Below, piece after piece: positions 1-24,900 of a stretch of DNA of 64,000 nucleotides. The stretch spans positions 17,256,316 to 17,320,315 of the forward strand of contig NC_091098.1 of the NCBI RefSeq assembly GCF_024713975.1, in the 5' to 3' direction. Under the pieces are notes generated by a model that saw only the letters and a list, made by a program, of their open reading frames with translations, searched no databases and was not told the DNA's origin. The position numbers and the translations under genes were made by a program. This DNA comes from Paralichthys olivaceus (Eukaryota; Chordata; Actinopteri; Pleuronectiformes; Paralichthyidae). How positions within the stretch are numbered: position 1 is the stretch's first letter; each line of letters starts with the position of its first letter.

Positions 1-1544
1 AGCCCTGCTGAGCACACGGTGCCGAATTTACCATCCTAAACACACATAGAGCAGGAGAGCAGGAATTTATTCTACCAAATGCAAGGACATTGAATTTCAA
101 AGTTCACCCAGAAAAGATTCAAATGTCAAGGGCATTCAGGCATGTAGGGGAATCGCTCCACCTTGACCAAAGAACACACATGCATGCACATGATAGAAAT
201 AACCACACACACCATGCTACTCAACTATCATGGCTTCAGGATGACTTCTGTATCATAAGCCATGTCATATGTTTTATAACGGATTGCTATCTCTTTCTGC
301 TGCAAAGCATAGAAAAGGAAAACATCACCCAGAGGAAGAGAAACCAGACAAATCCAATGAAAATACAGAAGAATACAATAGGAATACATGTAATGGATGC
401 TGCCCCTCAAAACCACTAAAAACTCCTGTACATGATGGTGCTGCACTCCAACCAAGAAGGAATTTGTAACAAGCACAGAGGGAAGCACAAGCTCTGTATG
501 GTTGCAGCCCATGCTGAGTTTACAGAAAAATCGAGAGGTGAGAACTCATTACTGTACCTGCCAGATAACGTCAGGATCAAAACAGAAAGGGGGGTTGGTG
601 TTCTGTAATTACAAAGTGCAAATAAACACGACTTAAAGGAAGCAGCAAAACAAACTGGGACAAACAGTGACAAGACGAAGAACAACAATGGCAGGAAATA
701 TCTCCTCGTCACCGTCAACATCACCCAAGAAAGTCATCGCACATCTCACATGTGTGTAATTCTTCCAACAATCTCTGTCTTGCATTTTCTAATGAATACA
801 GTCAGATTGAAGTTCGTCTCTTTCATGCACTCACAACACTGTGGGCATCTCTGGCAAGCACATGTGCACTTTGTTAATAGGCAGACAAATAACAAAGTAT
901 GTGTGAAAAATAACTGTGGTTTAGCTGTAAAGGAGCCACATTTAGAACAAGCACTAAGCATGTGTGAGGGGGGGTGTGCACACAGACACATGTGGAGTCA
1001 ACTGCATTTTTCACAGCTTTAACGACTTCAAAGGGCTGAGATGAGAGTGAAAGCTTCCATATGTGACATTTGAAACAAATTGAATAAGTGCTCAACTCGG
1101 CATGGGCCAATAATGGACTTAACTTGGGCACGGCCGCCATGCAGACACAAGGCAACAATAAGGCAGTGTTCCTTAGATTGTTCCTACATGTATGCTTTTG
1201 TCTGCATTTGCAGCCGAGCCAGATCCACTGCTGCTGCTCACATTACACCGGTGCTCATCTATAATTGAAGTTTTGTTGGTATGAAGCTGATATCACACTA
1301 CACCAGAAAACTGGAGGAACAAACTTCACCTTCACTGAATCCAGGTCACAATTACTTTTTATTAAAATACACAAATCACAATCCACTTGCTGATCGGAGA
1401 TAAACTGGCAAATACGGCTGACGTTATAAAAACATTTATGAAGCTGAGATCTGATCTGTTGCAGCAAATCACACTCATCATGCAGCATGTTATTACTTAA
1501 ATTGCTGCCTGTTCCTCTTTATGCACAATTGCTGGAAGTCCTAC
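1..1544. other. Intron 3 of the erc2-like gene, left edge
   Basis: This stretch lies downstream of the third coding exon of the erc2-like gene on the minus strand and so should be intron. I searched the minus strand for the next expected coiled-coil exon of the ELKS family and did not find one, so it probably lies beyond the window. Several short frames exist but none resembles a known protein. Confidence 0.6.
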
Positions 1545-13499
<11,955 letters not shown>

Positions 13500-13523
13500 T
13501 TTTTATATGGCAAAGGTTGACTT
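13500..13523 (-). other. 5' UTR segment of the erc2-like gene before its ATG
   Basis: A pyrimidine-rich acceptor ends in CAG at 13526-13524 on the minus strand. The 24 bases between it and the ATG are in frame with the coding sequence and contain a TAA. Translation therefore cannot begin further upstream in this frame, so upstream exons must be untranslated for this isoform. Confidence 0.65.
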
Positions 13524-15084
13524 CTGAAAGGAAAATGTTATGGTTGGGAATATTTTCATATGGTTTGGGACAAAGGCCACCTCTCAGCCTCCTAGTTTTT
13601 CCCTGTCCATCTCTGATTGTTAAGGGCTTGAGGCCGAGTTATTAGTCCTATTGGAATAAAGTAGCAGTGACTGTTGGCTACAGGGCTGCCAGACACAGAG
13701 GCCAGAGGTCTTGTGATATCAGCTACAGTGCAGGACATCATGGATTCTAGATGGGGGTGGATACAAACATTGGAAAAGAGACAAATCACAAATCAAAGAA
13801 CAGTTTTTTCAAAAAAACGTCAGCAGTAAAAGAACTTTATCTGAATTCAAAAGAAAAAACTGTTTAAGAATGATATTTCAATCACAAACTATAAGAATTA
13901 TTATTCCACTGAAAAATCTAGCCATAAAGATACAAACTGATAAAATAAAAAGTGTGGCTTAAGGTTGGGAGGCACTCATCACATGGACACATAGTAAACA
14001 TGCTGTCAATATGTGGTGCAGCAGACTACAGGCCACTCTTGGGCCTTTGCTTGTGATGCTTCAAACACCTATAACGCAGCCTCAGTCACCACAGTAGAAG
14101 GTGAAAGGAAAACAAAAGGCAAGGGACGTCAGGACCACTTCAGCACCATGGACAGCACTACATGGAGTGTAAAAGAGAAAATCTGTGCTTGGCAACACCC
14201 GACGCAGAAACGTAGAGGGAGTTTGGAGATCAGTCTTTATTATCTTGTATCCCCATAGGGCACATGCACATTCATCATCTGACTTTATCAGTACCTGAGG
14301 CTTCAGCTAAAAAAAGAGGACGGAAATAGGCAAATGGAATTCAGGCTAAATCATAATTGAAAGGTGCATCATGTTAAAACGGTGCCCACATAAAGGCAAA
14401 ATCAGTGTACATTATATTACATGTCTATGTAATATGTAATGGAATAGGGTCATTTGTAGTCTCTGATGTGCAAAAAACCAAACATTAAACATATCCTCAG
14501 GGAATCAAAGTAAGCACAACCTAGTCTGTGATGGACCAGATATTAGAGACTGTCTGCAAAGCAGAGGCAAATCCAAATTATAATCCCTCCTCTAATCCAA
14601 GAGGATTGGGTGCTGGGCGCCACTGTACAGGATTCAACGGAGAGATTGGTTAAGTCTGCTTGTCAGTCATAACATATCTGTCAATCCCTTTTCCATCATT
14701 GTTTGAGACAATGAATTCTGCCTTATGTGTGCCAGCGATGGAACCAGCAATCCCGTGTGTAGGCCCTTCATTTCTTGGTACATGAGATGTGAAATATGCA
14801 CCTAAAGTGAACGAGATGATTGTTGCAATAAAACAACAGATAAAGCTTTTAAAACAAGGACACATGTTAGCCTGCTGCTGCCGAAGCTGTGTCCATCACT
14901 TGCGTTAAAATGGAGATGTGATAAACCTGTGTAGCTGGTCTGTTTCCATGGTCAGGTTTACGCAGCTGTATGTCAGACCTTACCGACAGAGGGAGGGAAA
15001 CGAAAGAACAAAATGCTAAAATAAGATTCCACAAGTAGGCAACCCCCTCACTTCATACCGGCGCCCAAAGCCTCTGCACTTACT

Positions 15085-15680
15085 TGTGAGGTGGCAGCCA
15101 GCTGTTGCCGCGAGGAGAGAAGTGGAGTCACCACCCGGACTGCAACAGAACCAGTGGTCGCTGATGTGCGCAATGACATGTAGTCCATAGGTTCCTCTCT
15201 CGTCAACATGCCTTCAGTCCAAACTGTCATTTAGTCCTCACTGTGGTTCATGGGTGGCACGAGTACGACGCTGATCGTGCATGTGAGCCCGGACACAGAC
15301 GCCGGAATAACTCTACTACGACCACGACATGAAGGATTAGTTTCTTGCTCATATGCGCACGGCTCCATGAGTTCGAGCCTGCGCCTTACATAATAATTAA
15401 TCTGCCGGACAGCTCACTGTTTCATTTGTTTAAATTGTGTCGCCGGGTGATGCCACGGAGTCCGCGGTTGTGCGTAAAAACTTCGCTTCACCGGACAGGC
15501 GCCGCTCCATCATCGCCGGGTCTCCGCCGTGCCCCCGTCCGAGCGCAGCGCGGGCTCCATGATGTCATCGGTTCAGCTCGTTTATGATGACCTGTCCTGC
15601 CATCGGGTCCGCGTGGGCGCGCTCTCCCCCAAGCTGGCGTGTGCGCGACCTCCGTGGCGTGGCAGGGCAGCGCCAACAGC
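15085..15680 (-). promoter_or_regulatory. CpG-rich region, probable promoter and 5' untranslated exon of the erc2-like gene
   Basis: The stretch is GC-rich with many CG dinucleotides, unlike the AT-rich DNA around it, as expected for a vertebrate CpG-island promoter. On the minus strand a strong splice donor (CACAA followed by gtaagtg) lies near 15084, so a non-coding first exon could end there and join the acceptor at 13524-13526. A 60-codon open frame starts at 15230 inside it and would be an upstream ORF if transcribed. Assignment to the erc2-like gene rests on orientation and position only. Confidence 0.45.
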
Positions 15681-15730
15681 AATGATGCAAACACCTGACC
15701 TGAGCGTCAGTAAGGGATTTCAATTGTCTG

Positions 15731-15745
15731 CCCCCCCCCCCCCCC
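15731..15745. repeat. Poly-C tract
   Basis: A run of 15 cytosines, with a second C-rich run near 15805-15815. No gene is seen between 15.7 and 17.2 kb. Confidence 0.9.
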
Positions 15746-15929
15746 TTACAAAAATCACGCAAATTCATGCAATTAAATAAATTGAATTGTATTCCAATCT
15801 CCTCCCCCCCCCCCATACAGATCAGGCAACAGATATCCTGACAGTCATCAGTAATTTAATCCCATGAATGAGTTTGTTTTGTATATTAGATGTCCAGATG
15901 CAAATCCAAAATTACACAACAGCAACTGT

Positions 15930-16330
15930 GGACCTGGGCCCCCAGATGGCTTATACGGATGTAATAAAGCAGCACCTCTGGCCTTCTTGTGGCCAGAGCA
16001 AATAGTATGTAAGCTTAAAGTTACCAACTTATAAAATAGCTAGTGTGGCCCAAATATCCCAAAACAAATGCTGGCCCTTTTCTGGAAAACATACGGCGAT
16101 CTCTGCAAGGTGAACTCTGGATGTGAACCTAAGTGGCTCCTTTGGTAAATGGTGAATATAGCCCAAATGCCACAAAACAAATTCTAGCCATTTTTAGCAC
16201 CTTTAGTTAAAATGCATTAATGCAGTGGCTCACTTGTGGCCCAGATCTGTAACCGCCAAAGTGCCATCCTTTGACCTGGTATATACGTGGGCCGGATGTG
16301 GGCCAAAACAATTTTGCTATGTGATCAACA
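15930..16330. repeat. Degenerate GGCC-rich interspersed repeat
   Basis: Motifs such as ggcccaaat, tggcccttttctgg, tggcccagatc and gggccggatgtgggcc recur every 60-100 bp in diverged form. This looks like an old fish repeat built of short degenerate units with 'gtgggcc' cores. The family name is not known to me. Confidence 0.45.
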
Positions 16331-17248
16331 GCCTTTGGAAACTTAAATTCAGAAACAGCAACTGTTCACTTTACAGTTATTTACTCATAGAATCATAAGA
16401 ACTTGTCAGAGCAGAGATTTCACTTTCAGACATGCTGGTGTTGGTCAGTTTTACTTCCCACGTCATGAGACGAAATATGAAGCTGGGACTGAAGGCTTCA
16501 ATAAATGTTGGCTACAGAACTAACAGCAGTACTGCCCACAACAGACATTGTGTGTATTTGTTTAGTTACTGTATGTTTGTAGCTTGAAATGTATTGTTTC
16601 AGTAGTACTATTATTTATTATTTTCATAATTCGTTTTACGCCACTTGCCTTAGGGAGAATGATTCTGCTTTTATTTCCACTCCTCATCCAGAACACCTGT
16701 TCTTGCATGTAACTGTAAGTGTAACTTTGGATGCAGCTGATGACCTTTAAGTCATCTGTGATCTGAAAGAAACAATCACTAGTTTCATTTTCTCCCCATG
16801 AGCTAATCAAAGACAAGTGAAATTTGAAAATTGTGGTGTGAACAGACAGAAAATTCAAATAAAACTATAAATTAAATAGAGTTATAAGAGTGAAATTAGG
16901 TGAAATTAATTTTTATTGTTGAATTATAAAGTCTAATTTCTCATACTAACTCAAGCTCTCCGAAGACAGCGACTAACTCTTAAAAGAAAAAGTAAAGCAA
17001 ACTCAGGATTGGAAAAATAAAGAATTCATAACATAACACTTCAAATGAATAAAAAAACAAAACACAACAATTGAAATCATTAATCAAAATCAAGCACTCT
17101 TGAAAAGAAAGACAAAAAAATATTGGCATGGAAGAGCTGCTATGTTTGAATCAAAACGATTAACATATTAATAATACTAGTATGTACAGTACGTCACATC
17201 ATCAATCAATTTCCACAAAAGGTCTCAGGATCAGCTGTTAATATGGAG

Positions 17249-20200
17249 TCAGACAAAACTTTCACTCATGTTGTTGTCATATAATTTGAGGTTATCTGAC
17301 GACAATGCCATTCTCATTTCATTCCAGAAAAGAGGCTGAGCCTTTGGGTTTTTTGGCCAGGTCAACACAGACTTTCTACACAACCTCTTCCTCAGCTGGA
17401 GGTACTTCAGTTTGGGAAACATCTCATCCAACAGAACCAGCACGGCTGCGTCCACCTTGTTTGGGTAAAATCAGAGAACATTTTGTGTTGTGTACTCATG
17501 CTCAGTCTCACCACTTCCACAAAATGCACATTAATGTGAGACAACATTTTACTGACCTTTTCGTCCAGGAGCCGCTGCTGTACCATGTAGAAAGCCTGGC
17601 GGATCACACCATTGACCGTATCACCACCGTCAGCGCCGCTGGAAAGCACAAACACCGTCTTCACACTGTTGTTGACAGCGCTGTGTAGATTCTCAATACA
17701 TGAAAGCCCAGGAATCCAATCCCTCTCTTCCAAACAGAGACTAAATGTCCTGTGACCAAAGTTCTCCAGATGGACAGTTAACTCGTTGTAGACCCAGTCT
17801 CTCGTAGCCTTGTTGTTGGTGTCGAACACCACAAAAGCATCATAGCGGTTCAGTGAATCAGTACCAGGCAGCTGGGTATATCCTTTATGCCCTGCCCAAA
17901 GCACCTGTAAGCAATACCACATGTCCCAGCCATAGAGATGCTTCAGCAGGGGCAGAACAGTGAATGTCACAGCCAAGAGGGAACAGAGAAAGAAAGCTAA
18001 GCTGCCATATATTTCCTGGCAGGAATGCTGGTCCATTGATAGTATACTCATGCCTTGTTTGGACACTGGGAATTCACAACGCATATGTGTTGTGACATAA
18101 GGAATCTGGACTGGAGTAGTGAGCAAGAATTCCACAAACCAGGATGTATCACAATCACATTTAAAGGGGTTTTTATGTAAAGTGAGTTTCTTAATGGCAC
18201 TTCCATTGAGAAAAAAGGTGGGTAGATTCTGATGGTCCAACTCCTTGATGTTATTGTTGTTGAGATACAGATATTGCAAGGATTTTAACTCTTTGAAGAA
18301 AGGCTTGGGGATAAAACTAAGTGTATTGTAACTGAGGTCCAAGAGAGAAAGATTGGTTCTAAATCCTGTGGGGTTATAGGGCAAATAAAAGAGCTTATTG
18401 TAACTGAGGTCCAGGTGGCACAAATTGCCTAGTGCTGTGATATTCTGCCATGGGAAATATTCAAGCAGATTCTTGCTGATAATGAGGGCTTCAATGCTTC
18501 CTGGGAGGTTGCACAGAATCTCCTGTGAGATTGAGGTCAGGTTGTTGTTGGAGATGTCCAGGTAGATGAGGCTTGTCAGGTTTTGGAAGAATTTGGTGTA
18601 CAGGTTGTTGTCAGATTCCCACATAACATTGAGGTCATTTCCAGAGAAGTACAGGTACTTCACAGAGCTGCTGCTCAGTCCTTTACTTATTCTCTTCTCA
18701 ATGGCATTGTTGGCAAGACTAAGGACCTCCAAGGTAGTAAGCTCACAAAGGAACTCAAAACTATGGCCCATGCCCTTCATTCTGAAGTGAAAATCATTGT
18801 TACTAATATCTAATACCTTGAGAGTGTGTTTAAGCTCACTAAAAGCACTAGAATAGTAAAGATCAAGCCTATTGTATGACAAATTAAGAAAAACTAACTT
18901 TTTTGTGCTGTTAAACTGCCCACCCTTCAGTGCTTGGTTCATGTAGTTGAAGGAGAGATCCAAACAAACAGCATTTTCCATGCCTAGAAACACATGTTTG
19001 TTAACAGATATAATGTCATTTTGAGACAGGTCAAAAGTCAATTTATTATGACAAAAACGAGTTCTAAAGTCACTTAGTGATGGAAATTGTGACACCTTGT
19101 CCTTGTTCATTCCCAGCTCATTTGATTGATTGGGTTCCCAGATCTCATTATTTGATGGAACTTCACGATTACGTACAATCATGGGTTGGTCATGGAAATT
19201 GTGTGTATATAAATTATTTTTATGACAGCCTTCCTGTGCCACAATCTCAGATGGTGTACTAGAGCTGCAAGGGAGAAATGAAAGCATGTTTTGGGAGAGG
19301 TTGATATCAATGAGAGATGGTAACTGTGTCAGAGCTGTCAAGTTACAATTAGTAATGAAGTTCATTCTCAGTTCCAGTGTCTTTAGTTTTTTAAGCTGGG
19401 ACAGAACATCAAGGCTGCTGGGTGAAAGCTCGCGGAAAAAGTTACCAGTCAGAAGGAGATGTTCCAGACCAGATATATTGCTTATAGTTGGGGAGAGGGT
19501 CAGCCTGTCAAATGTTCGCAATGGTTCATAGTTGTAGATAAGGCTAATCCAAGTGAGGCCCTTCAGATCTGCAAAGAAGGTGCCATTTTGCATAGTACAT
19601 GCAAGGAGGTTGTCAGAGAGGTCCAAACTCTTTAAATTCTTCAAAGGTCTGAAAATACCCTCTGGAAAGTCTGTCAAAGAGTTGCCCCTTAAACTTAGGT
19701 AGATGATAGAGCTGCTCTCAGCATAAAATGAGTTTGAATACAGGTCTAGAGGTTTAAGACCTGGACAAGGAAAACAGGGCCTAGCTGCATGGTCACAACG
19801 CTGGCAGTTCCACTCCAAACTCAAATACTTTAGCATAGTGAGGTTCGCAAATGTTCCATTTAAAATCTTTGTGATTGTATTCTCTCTTAAATCCAGACTC
19901 TCCAGTGAGGGTGGCAGTCCCTTAGGGATAGATGTCAAATTATTATACCCTAATGTTAGGTTTTTGAGTTTATGAAGCTCTCTGAAAACCATCTCACTGA
20001 TGTAAAAGGACTGGTAGCAAGGGTTTGCATAAAAGCAGTTTTTAGTGAGGAAGAGCCCTTCCAGATTTGGAGTTTTCAAAGGTTGTGTAATTTGGAAGAT
20101 GCAATTATTCTGTAAATCAAGGACCTTCAGGGTTTCAGGTAACCAGGGGATAGATTTGAGGCTATTTCCTGATAGATACAGAAATGTAAGATTGTGCAGG

Positions 20201-20816
20201 CTCTTGAAGACTTGAGGGTGGATCTCCATGTTGCATGAGTCGTTATCTAAGGCTCTTAATCGACTTGGTTGACAATTGTATATTATTTTCAGAGTCTGAA
20301 GGTTTAGGACACCTGCAAAAGCATCCTTCTCTACATGGTGTATCTTGTTCTGACTTAAATTGATTGACACCACAGTGTTAGACTTAATGGTGGGGACTTT
20401 CTTGAGTGATCTCCCACAGCAGTCTACCGTGGTGGCATTCTCATCACTGTCGCATGGGAAGAACTTGACATTTTGGGTCCTCACTAATGATAGAAGCTGA
20501 CCAAAGATGAGGATATTTCTCAACACGGCCTGAGACAAAAGAAGAAACCAAATTCATCTCAGTTGTTTTTTGATAGCTCAGAAAATATAATATAGTTTCA
20601 TTTTAAACAATATCACACTATGATCACCATCATACATTTAATCAATGGCATCCTAGAGTTAAAGTAGCTTCAAACAACTGCAAATTAAATCACTTTGGCT
20701 TTTTCAAGCCTTTCTAATCAGCCATTTCTGTCTTTTTCATGTTACAATAGTGAAAATATTTGTCTCAGTCAAAAGCGGTATATTACTGATGGTAGATAAT
20801 TAGTCTCACTTACCAT
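17249..20816 (-). CDS. tlr9: Toll-like receptor 9
   Basis: Endosomal receptor for unmethylated CpG DNA that signals through MyD88 (family knowledge). Three coding exons: the ATG alone at 20816-20814 followed by gtaagtg; 20529-17557 (991 codons) after acceptor ttgtctcag; and 17455-17249 ending in TGA. Product 1060 aa. Residues 1 to about 20 form a signal peptide, followed by many leucine-rich repeats. The Cys cluster QRCDHAARPCFPCP is diagnostic of the TLR7/8/9 group, and a long insertion between central repeats corresponds to the Z-loop. A membrane span lies at about 841-863 and the TIR domain starts at YDAFVVFD (about 897), with the BB-loop proline in LEERDWIPG. A 101-bp intron splits the TIR domain after LLDEK. 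Frame and key residues are intact. A possible poly(A) signal lies at 16912-16917 on the minus strand. TLR9 rather than TLR7/8 is favoured by the TIR and mid-ectodomain wording. Confidence 0.95.
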
Positions 20817-21060
20817 TGCAAGTAGCATGTATATAATTCTAATCAGGAGGCAGATGAAGCAGTCTTATATCCAGGTGCAAACAGAGGACATTAAATAGGG
20901 TTTCTAAAGGTCGGTTCAGTGGCAAAAAATGGGATGTATCTATGCAGAACTGAAAGCAAGTGACAGGTGGAAAATCATGTGACCATGACCAATTTGAGGA
21001 ACATCTGATACATAACTAAAATTTTTTTAAAAAGCAAACGACTTTACAAGCAATGCAGTA
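20817..21060. other. tlr9 upstream region
   Basis: AT-rich sequence immediately upstream of the tlr9 first exon, expected to hold its 5' UTR and promoter. I see no clear TATA box or other confident site. Confidence 0.35.
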
Positions 21061-21425
21061 AACTTTGCACCTGCCTACATAAGAGAAACCCTGAAGCTCC
21101 ACCAACCCGGCAGAGCTCTCCGCTCCTAGCACCTGCTAGAGGTCCCCCGATCCAGGAGCAAACAGTGGGCTGACCGATCATTTGCAGTAGCAGGTCCCAA
21201 ACTTTGGAGTGCACTGCCCTCTGACCTACGCACCACCACTGACCTGCCTCTGTTCAAAACCAAGCTAAAAACATACTTGTTTGAACTAGCCTTTAACTGA
21301 AACTGTTGTTCTTGTCTTGTGTTTGTTGTTTGTGTATGTTTGATTTGCAATTGTGAAGCACTTTGGTCAACCCTTGGTTGTTGTAAGGTTCTATATAAAT
21401 AAATGTTGATTTATTGATTGAAGAA
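21061..21425 (+). mobile_element. 5'-truncated L2/CR1-like LINE, 3' end
   Basis: The plus strand encodes a C-terminal fragment typical of L2-type non-LTR reverse transcriptases: GPKLWSALPSDLR, then LFKTKLKTYLFELAFN and a TGA at 21298-21300. A short 3' UTR follows with the characteristic 'gcactttggtcaac' and a tail resembling aataaatgttgatttattgatt. The rest of the element is missing, as usual for LINE insertions. It sits between tlr9 and the 3' end of apeh, opposite in orientation to both. Confidence 0.8.
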
Positions 21426-21941
21426 AGTAAGATGACTTCGATCATTACCTTTCTAAATGTTTAAAGACAAAATATAGCACAAAAATCCTTTTATCAGAGC
21501 ATGGTCATCTATGCGAGATTCATCCCACACTGGTAATATTTTCACAATCATTTTATTAAGTGCACTGACTCAGGAAACCCATTAAACCTTTTGTTTTCAA
21601 ACTGTAATAGTGAACACAGATTGTTCACTAAATTCATTTTCTTTGGTAATGGAACCTCAAACACTGAAACCCCCTTCATTTTGTATTTAAAAACAGTAGC
21701 AACAAAAATGCAGAATCAAAAGTGATAAAACTATTATTTCCCAATTATTGAAAGTAATTGTAGCAATCATCATCGACCCCAGTAGAATACAGGTAACGTA
21801 CATTTACATGAAGTGTGTTCTGGTTGGACAGCACATTCAGAGCTTTGGCTTTGGAATGGACCACACACTGTTTTGAAAACAGAAGCATCATATCCTTGAC
21901 ACACAGCAGCGTCTTGCTACCTTTTTGTCTGATATTTACCG

Positions 21942-24900
21942 TCACTGACTTAAGTGTTGAATTATCCAAAGAGTGGAGTTCATAAAGCCGTCAGACTCTG
22001 CATCCACCTTGGAGAGAGAGTGGTTGTTCCCTTGGTACCACAGCAGTCTAAACAACACACGTTAGAGCACTTATGTGATAAAAAAGTCTTACTGTGCATA
22101 TCTGAGTACTGTGTGTTATTGGTTATGTCAGACAAGCTGCTTACCGAACTGGAACCTGCTTTGCTTTCAGTGCCCTGTAATACTCGATTCCCTGCTTGTT
22201 GGGTACACGCTTGTCATCTTCCCCTAGGAGAAGCAGAACCGGTGTCTGTACCTAATAAAAGAGATCACCTTAGGTTACTACATTGTGTAACAACACCAAT
22301 GAAGTTACATATACAGTCAAGGCACAGGAATCCTTACCTGTGTTACATGTTTAATGGGGGACTTGTTCAACATCTGTTCCCAAACAGAAGGGTCAGGTAG
22401 ACAGTCTGTGCTGTAGTTGAAACCAGCCTCAACCATGCACCTAGTTAAATATAAAAACAGAAAGTTAAAAAGAGAAGTCACAGAATGGTTTTGAGAGGAT
22501 GTCCCTGCTGTGTGCATCACTGTAAACCTCCCTTCAACAAGACAGACACATGCCCTTCATCACACTCCATTGCATGCTTACAGCTGCCAGGCCAGAATGT
22601 CAGAGGTGACAATGATACAGCACCACACATGTGTAGCTGTGCATGACTGACACAGCCATAAAAAATGAGTAAAACCATTTGGGGACGAGTGGGGGAATGC
22701 TCATGCCAAGACATACCAGTCTGGGATGTCTGTGCTGCCAATCATCGAAGCAAAATTGGTGACAGGGTTGCGAGCCACGCAGGCCTTGTAGAATGCTGGG
22801 TACTGGCCAATCAGATGACAGGCGAGGAAACCACCGTGGGAGCCTCCTGAAACTGCCACTTTCTGTGCGTCAAATTCACCACCTTTCAGAACACTTTCAA
22901 CAGCAAACTGTTCGGAAGGAAAATGTGGAAAACTTTGAATGAGGGACATAAGTTATTTTTTCTTTTTAGGAGATGAAGATACTTTCAGAGCGTATCACAT
23001 TCATGAATTGACATTCCCCCCATTGTGTCAAAGTGATTTAAAAGCGGGGGGGCACACACACTCTTTTACATGGATTTGGGCTTTTGTAACTTGGGAGACC
23101 TTTTTTCATGCACAAACAAAGCTACATCACACTTAAAAAAAAATAAAAAAAATAATATGGGCTCCTGTGGGCTCATTTGTGGCTCTTCTTACTTGAACAT
23201 CTTTTACATCCTGGTTGCCAACATTTCCGGGTAATGAGAGGATACTCTCCTGGCCATATCCAAGAGAGCCACGATAGTTAACTGGAAATAAAAAAATAAA
23301 GCAAACCAAAAACATATTATTTTCTATGTATCATGGCTAGATATTATGATGTTTTCTTGAACAGATAAAAACACATTTATGAAAGCTGATTTACGCGATC
23401 CTAAAACTCAAAATGAGGCTGTTGATTACAACCTGCACATACTACAAGCCATAGAACAGCAAGTATGAACTCATAATTCTTGAGAATTAGGCCAAAGGAC
23501 TCATGTTGACAGAATCCAAGTTATTAACTGGCCATCAGCTGGGATAGTGTTGCATTTGTAAATGTGCTGGCAAAACACCAACCTATAATTGGGTTTGCCT
23601 GTGAGCAACCTGTTCCTGATGTGTGTGAGAACTTACACATGAAAAAATATGTCAGGACAACAACTTTTACCATTATTACTATTATTAATTACAATATCTC
23701 ATTAATTAATTATTATATGAATTGTGCCTGTTATCAATAATAATGAATAGTCTTTACACTGTTACATTTAGTCAGATCTGATACCTGATGGTGCTCAAGT
23801 GTTACTGGTCTTTCTCGCCTCTCTCTCTCTCACCTCCCCATTATCACTCTCTCCCCTCTTTTCCACCCATCTCTCCTCTCCTCCCCCTTTTTCTTTGCTC
23901 ACCCTAACCGGTTGAGGCAGATGACCGCCCACATTGAGCCTGGTTCTGCTAAAGGTTTTCCCCTGTTAAGGAGAGAGTTTTTCCTCCACAGTCACCAAAG
24001 TGCTTTCTCATTGTGGGAACTGTTGGGTTTCTCTATATTAATAAGATTTTAAGGTCTTGACCTTCTATGTAAAGTGCTTTGAGATAATGTATATTATGAT
24101 TTGGCACTATACAAATAAAATTTTATTGAATTGAACTGAATTGTCTTGAGTTTTGAAGTATATTCAATACTTTTTCTAGTCTGAAACCCTTGCAAATAAA
24201 TGTATTTAAACTTAACTAAATCCAAACTAAATCTTAAAACTATCTTCAGTCTACAGGACAAGGAATGTGAATCTCTTTATCTTTGACACACAGTTTTTAT
24301 TCTATCAATGGATGTCTATCTTCAGAGCAGGTTTCAAACATGAACTCACCCAGTAGTATAGCAAAGCCCATCCTGCACAGCACAGAGGACGACAGAAGCC
24401 ACTCAGCTACAATCACTGAGTGGGGACCCCCTAATGAAACAGAATGTACAATACAGATTGTCAGTTTTTATTAAAAGTCAAGTGTCTTTTTTGCCTTAGT
24501 TCTGTGTAGCATGAATGTACTTATACTTATATTGTAAATGTGAAGGTGAAACATTAAAATATATTAATTGTATTACAGCATTGGAAATCCCTGTTATAAA
24601 CAACTATTCTTGGTTGTAAGAGTGTGATTTAACATTTTGCCACTAAGGACACCATTGTCATAGCAACCACTGTTGCCTTTGCCAATCTTTTCTGTAGAAG
24701 TAGCTCTTGACTGAGCAGAGACAAAACCCTTACACTTACACAATCCTAAAAATAAACTTGTGGATTAATAGCTTGTTTCACAATGGCAGCACATTGAGGA
24801 TCAATGCAGAACATTATAGTGTAGTCGATACTGTAGGACAATTTTCTATCCGACTTTTGTTTACAGAAGAAAAACGTAATGGTAACAGAACCATAAAGAG

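Noticed and set aside
14650-14865. 71-codon minus frame with a hydrophobic N-terminal stretch (CCFIATIISFTLGAY)
   Set aside because: Lies in the erc2-like 5' intron region, has no recognisable homology and no splice or promoter support; a short membrane-like stretch can occur by chance.
22701-22949. Frame containing GGSHGG as an independent gene
   Set aside because: It is exon 19 of apeh (22907-22717); both splice sites and phases fit the surrounding exons.
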